Translations under genes and position numbers: made by a program
DNA from: Patulibacter sp.
GTDB lineage: Bacteria; Actinomycetota; Thermoleophilia; Solirubrobacterales; Solirubrobacteraceae
DNA: 7,416 nt
Reading direction: 5' to 3'
Assembly: GCA_031119595.1 (NCBI GenBank)
Contig: JAVHXX010000219.1
Span: forward strand, 1 to 7,416
The notes under the pieces: generated by a model
What the model was told of the DNA's origin: nothing
Databases searched by the model: none
What the model saw: the letters and a program-made list of their open reading frames with translations, nothing else
Part shown: one piece after another, positions 4,815-7,416 of the stretch
How positions within the stretch are numbered: position 1 is the first letter of the stretch
Layout: each line of letters opens with the position of its first letter

Positions 4815-5831
4815 ATGGCCGCGCGCGACCGATCCGACCTGCGAGATCCGCGGGTCATCGCGATGCTCGCGCTCCTCTTCGTGCCCCTGGTGGCGGGCAT
4901 GGCCGCGGCGAACCTCGACCCGGCGCGGCGGTACGTGTACCTCGCGATCTGGATCGTCTGCACGGCGCTCGGGCTCGCCCTCGCGATCCGCTCCGACGCC
5001 GCGAAGCGCCCGGGCGCGGAGCAGGCCGCCGCCGACCGGGCGGCGCAGTCCGGCGTCGACCCCGACGACCTCGCGGCGCTCCGGACGCCGATCCGCCCGC
5101 TCGAACTCTGGGGGTTCTGGATCCCGGTCCTGGTGCTGTCCGTGGGCGCGATGGCGTACCTCGGGACCCACGACGGCTGGGGGCGCCGGTCGCCCGCCGG
5201 CCTCGCCCTCTTCCCGCCGATGGCGATGCTCTGGTGGAAGGCGCGGGCCGTGAATCCGCGCCGCACGCGCGAGGCGCCCGGCGCCCGCGGCTTCTGGGCG
5301 AGCCTCCCGCGACGCGACCGGATCGCGGTCGTCAAGTTCGCGGTGCTCGGCGCCAGCGTCGCCGGATTCGGCCTTGCGCGACTCGCCGGTGGATCGCCCG
5401 CCACCGCGGTCTTCGCCGCACTCGCCGCGGCGGCGGTCGCGGGGCTCGCCGGCATGACGGCCATCGGCGGCTCGGCGGCGCCGAGCGGTGGCTCGCCGCT
5501 GCCTGGCGCGGCGCCGATGCCCGCCGACGAGCCGTGGCGTACGACCTCGGTGACCGCTCCCGCGATGGCGGGCCCGTCCACGGCCGCGGGCGGCTCCGCC
5601 GCTACCGGCGCGCTCGGAGCCGTCCCGACGACCCGTGCCCGCGCGAAGATCGACCCGTCCACGAGCCGCACGGTCTGGTCGCTCGTCGCCGCCGGGTTCA
5701 TGGTGATCGGCTACCCGTGGCTCGTGGTCGCCGGGGCACCGCGACCGGAGGCGGCGGCCGGGGCCCTCGCGCTCGGCGTCGCCGTGGTCGCGCTCGGAAC
5801 GGTCACCCGCCGTCGCCGGGCCAAGGCCTGA
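4815..5831 (+). CDS. Polytopic membrane protein of unknown function (338 aa)
   Basis: I do not recognise a family. Hydrophobic stretches at about 14-31, 41-58, 98-116, 127-142, 171-190, 197-215, 286-305 and 312-329 predict seven or eight membrane helices. A charged loop lies at about 59-97 (Asp/Ala/Arg-rich), a basic loop at 143-170 (RAVNPRRTREAP), and a Gly/Ala/Ser/Pro-rich, probably disordered loop at about 218-283. The protein ends in a basic tail (TRRRRAKA). No transporter or enzyme motif is visible, and it has only one cysteine (C49). The ATG at 4815 is supported by the promoter 7 nt upstream and by the start of strong coding bias; the frame is open further upstream to 4416, but that stretch is antisense to the SPFH gene. 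It is divergent from the SPFH operon, with a shared palindrome between them, so common regulation is likely. The helix-loop composition resembles the 1096 and 1778 proteins in style, not in detectable sequence. Confidence 0.75.
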   Translation: MAARDRSDLRDPRVIAMLALLFVPLVAGMAAANLDPARRYVYLAIWIVCTALGLALAIRSDAAKRPGAEQAAADRAAQSGVDPDDLAALRTPIRPLELWGFWIPVLVLSVGAMAYLGTHDGWGRRSPAGLALFPPMAMLWWKARAVNPRRTREAPGARGFWASLPRRDRIAVVKFAVLGASVAGFGLARLAGGSPATAVFAALAAAAVAGLAGMTAIGGSAAPSGGSPLPGAAPMPADEPWRTTSVTAPAMAGPSTAAGGSAATGALGAVPTTRARAKIDPSTSRTVWSLVAAGFMVIGYPWLVVAGAPRPEAAAGALALGVAVVALGTVTRRRRAKA

Positions 5832-5846
5832 TCGACCCGCCGCCGC

Positions 5847-5860
5847 GACGGTCGGCCGTC
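5847..5860. terminator. Weak hairpin after the 4815 gene
   Basis: GACGG (5847-5851) pairs with CCGTC (5856-5860) around TCGG, 15 nt after the stop. Only five base pairs and no T-run, so this is a weak candidate. The rest of the 116-nt gap to the next gene is GC-rich and shows only a possible promoter. Confidence 0.2.
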
Positions 5861-5935
5861 CTGACGTGACGCCCTGACCACGAGCGGCCGCGGCGCCCGG
5901 CGCGGTACGCCCGGGTCCGGCACGGCGCCCGCCGG

Positions 5936-5941
5936 TACGGT
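5936..5941 (+). promoter_or_regulatory. Possible -10 box (TACGGT) for leaderless cardiolipin synthase mRNA
   Basis: TACGGT fits the TANNNT -10 pattern of the primary sigma factor and lies 6 nt before the GTG at 5948, the spacing seen for leaderless actinobacterial transcripts. No good -35 is seen about 17 nt upstream. GGAG at 5942-5945 is only 2 nt from the GTG, too close to act as a normal ribosome binding site. Confidence 0.35.
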
Positions 5942-5947
5942 GGAGCC

Positions 5948-7408
5948 GTGGATCTGACGAACATCCTCCTGCACGGCACCGTCGCGCTGGATGTGTTCGG
6001 ATGGGTCGTGCGCATCGTGGCGCTGATCGTGGTGCCGACGAACCGCCGACCGTCGTCGGCGATGGCCTGGCTGCTCACGATCTTCCTCGTCCCGTACTTC
6101 GGGCTCGTCGCGTTCCTGATGATCGGGAACCCGAAGCTCCCGAAGGTGCGCCGCGAGAAACAGCGGCGCGTGAACTCGGCGATCCTCGAGCTCACCGCCG
6201 GCATGGACACCGTCCCGGCCGGCGACCGCGGCCCGGACTGGCTCGAGTCGCTGGTGACCCTGAACCGCAACCTCGGCGCCATGCCGATGGTCCCCGGCGA
6301 CGCGCGCCTCATCGACGACTACGACCACGGCATCGCCCAGATGACCGCCGCGATCGAAGGCGCGCAGCGCTTCGTGCACTGCCAGTTCTACATCTTCGCC
6401 CTCGACCGCACGACGACCCCGTTCTTCGCGGCGCTCGAGGCAGCGCAGGCGCGCGGCGTGTCGGTGAAGGTGCTGCTCGACCACATCGGCTCACTGCGGT
6501 CGCCGCACTACCGGCGCACGGTGCGCGAGCTCAAGCGGATCGGCGTCGACTGGCGCCTCGCGCTGCCCGTGCAGCCCTACCGCGGCCGCTACCAGCGCCC
6601 CGACCTGCGCAACCACCGCAAGCTGCTCGTGATCGACGGCGACGTCGCCTTCATCGGTTCGCAGAACATGATCGACCGCAGCTACAACAAGCGCGGCAAC
6701 CTGCGGCGCGGCCTGCTGTGGCAGGAGCTGATGGCCCGGCTCGAGGGCCCGGTCGTCGGCGGTGTGAACGCGCTCTTCCTCACCGACTGGTTCAGCGAGA
6801 CCGACGAGGTCCTCGAGACCGAGATCGACCCGTCGACCCTCGAGCTGCCCGAGCGCGTCCTGAACTGCCAGGTCGTCCCGAGCGGCCCCGGCTTCGACGG
6901 CGAGAACAACCTCAAGCTCTTCAACTCGCTCCTCTACAACGCGGAGCGCCGCATCTCGGTGACGAGCCCGTACTTCGTGCCCGACGAGTCGCTCCTGGCA
7001 GCCTTCACCACGGCCGCGGAGCGGGGCGTGGAGGTCGAGCTGTTCGTGAGCGCGATCGGTGACCAGCCGTTCGTGTTCCATGCGCAGCGGTCGTACTACG
7101 AACCCCTCCTGCGGGCAGGCGTGCGGATCTACCTGTATCCCGCGCCGTACATCCTCCACGCGAAGCACCTGACGGTCGACGACGACGTCGCCGTGCTCGG
7201 CTCCTCGAACATGGACATCCGCTCCTTCGAGCTCAACCTCGAGGCGACGCTGCTCGTGAGCGGCGCGGCCTTCGTCGACGACATGCGCCGCGTCGAGGAC
7301 CACTACCGCGAGATCTCCCACGAACTCACCCTCGACGAGCACAACGCCCGCGGCCTCCCCCGCAAGGTGCTCGACAACCTCGCGAGGCTGACGAGCGCGC
7401 TGCAGTAG
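5948..7408 (+). CDS. cls: Cardiolipin synthase, phospholipase D family (486 aa)
   Basis: The enzyme joins two phosphatidylglycerol molecules into cardiolipin and glycerol at the cytoplasmic membrane; some actinobacterial relatives use other phospholipid donors. Two N-terminal membrane helices (about 14-30 and 38-59) form the PLDc_N region, with the typical sequence RRPSSAMAWLLTIFLVPYFG. Two complete HKD catalytic motifs follow: H223/K225/D230 with GSQN at 237-240, and H404/K406/D411 with GSSN at 418-421. Family blocks QFYIF (146-150) and TSPYFVPDE (339-347) are also present. The 486 residues match the usual size of bacterial ClsA-type enzymes, so the gene looks intact. GTG at 5948 is chosen because the first membrane helix begins shortly after it and a -10-like box lies 6 nt upstream. 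The stop codon overlaps a strong ribosome binding site, so a further gene probably follows in the same transcript. The same-strand 353-aa frame inside it is a shadow. Confidence 0.93.
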   Translation: MDLTNILLHGTVALDVFGWVVRIVALIVVPTNRRPSSAMAWLLTIFLVPYFGLVAFLMIGNPKLPKVRREKQRRVNSAILELTAGMDTVPAGDRGPDWLESLVTLNRNLGAMPMVPGDARLIDDYDHGIAQMTAAIEGAQRFVHCQFYIFALDRTTTPFFAALEAAQARGVSVKVLLDHIGSLRSPHYRRTVRELKRIGVDWRLALPVQPYRGRYQRPDLRNHRKLLVIDGDVAFIGSQNMIDRSYNKRGNLRRGLLWQELMARLEGPVVGGVNALFLTDWFSETDEVLETEIDPSTLELPERVLNCQVVPSGPGFDGENNLKLFNSLLYNAERRISVTSPYFVPDESLLAAFTTAAERGVEVELFVSAIGDQPFVFHAQRSYYEPLLRAGVRIYLYPAPYILHAKHLTVDDDVAVLGSSNMDIRSFELNLEATLLVSGAAFVDDMRRVEDHYREISHELTLDEHNARGLPRKVLDNLARLTSALQ

Positions 7409-7412
7409 GAGG
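7407..7412 (+). promoter_or_regulatory. Strong Shine-Dalgarno sequence overlapping the cls stop codon
   Basis: AGGAGG is a perfect match to the anti-Shine-Dalgarno core and begins inside the TAG of cls. The start codon it serves would lie just past the window end, about 5-9 nt downstream. It implies a tightly coupled downstream gene, in contrast to the genes of this window, which mostly lack such sites. Confidence 0.55.
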
Positions 7413-7416
7413 CGCG

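Noticed and set aside
2316..5171. Very long minus-strand open frame (about 950 codons)
   Set aside because: It is Arg/Gly/Pro-rich with no domains and overlaps three well-supported genes in other frames. High GC content removes stop codons, so such frames are artefacts.
5942..5947. GGAG as the ribosome binding site of cls
   Set aside because: Only 2 nt separate it from the GTG, too short for a functional Shine-Dalgarno interaction. A leaderless start is the better reading.
5331..6915. Other TCAAG words on the plus strand (near 4568, 5331, 6531 and 6911)
   Set aside because: All lie inside coding sequences, mostly Leu-Lys or Val-Lys codon pairs, and none has a GYCGAY box at the right distance followed by a start codon.

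Overview
The window is very GC-rich. Its genes have third codon positions that are almost all G or C, Ala/Arg/Gly/Val-rich proteins and few Shine-Dalgarno sequences, and several genes appear to be leaderless. This fits a high-GC Gram-positive bacterium (Actinomycetota). A Thermoleophilia/Solirubrobacterales-like lineage is possible because of sigma-28-like promoters with a TCAAG -35 element, but that placement is an inference. No rRNA, tRNA, CRISPR array or insertion sequence is visible.

Layout. (1) Positions 1-147: the end of a minus-strand reading frame with coding-like base use and no recognised family. (2) 194-946 (+): the 3' part of a DnaQ-like 3'-5' exonuclease with a C-terminal BRCT domain. 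Its catalytic N-terminus is missing, cut off at about position 130. (3) 1096-1737 and 1778-2572 (+): two multi-pass membrane proteins of unknown function, probably one transcript. (4) 2649-3122 (+): a small soluble protein with Pro/Ala/Ser-rich 12-residue repeats. (5) A hairpin between convergent genes. (6) 4648 down to 3172 (-): an SPFH/band-7 (flotillin/HflK-like) membrane protein, then a small protein with one membrane helix and a coiled coil, as a two-gene operon. (7) 4815-5831 (+): a 7-8 helix membrane protein transcribed divergently from the SPFH gene. (8) 5948-7408 (+): a complete cardiolipin synthase with two HKD motifs, ending in a strong ribosome binding site for a gene just beyond the window.

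The most striking pattern is regulatory. The genes at 1096, 2649 and 4815 are each preceded by TCAAG, 15 nt, a GYCGAY-type box, exactly 7 nt, then ATG. This resembles a sigma-28 (FliA/SigD/WhiG family) promoter placed so that transcription starts at or next to the start codon, giving leaderless mRNAs. The divergent SPFH operon has a related promoter. A perfect 13-bp palindrome lies almost exactly midway between the two divergent -35 elements. The SPFH scaffold, its coiled-coil partner and the neighbouring orphan membrane proteins may therefore be one co-regulated envelope system. Co-regulation is read from the DNA; the shared function is inferred.
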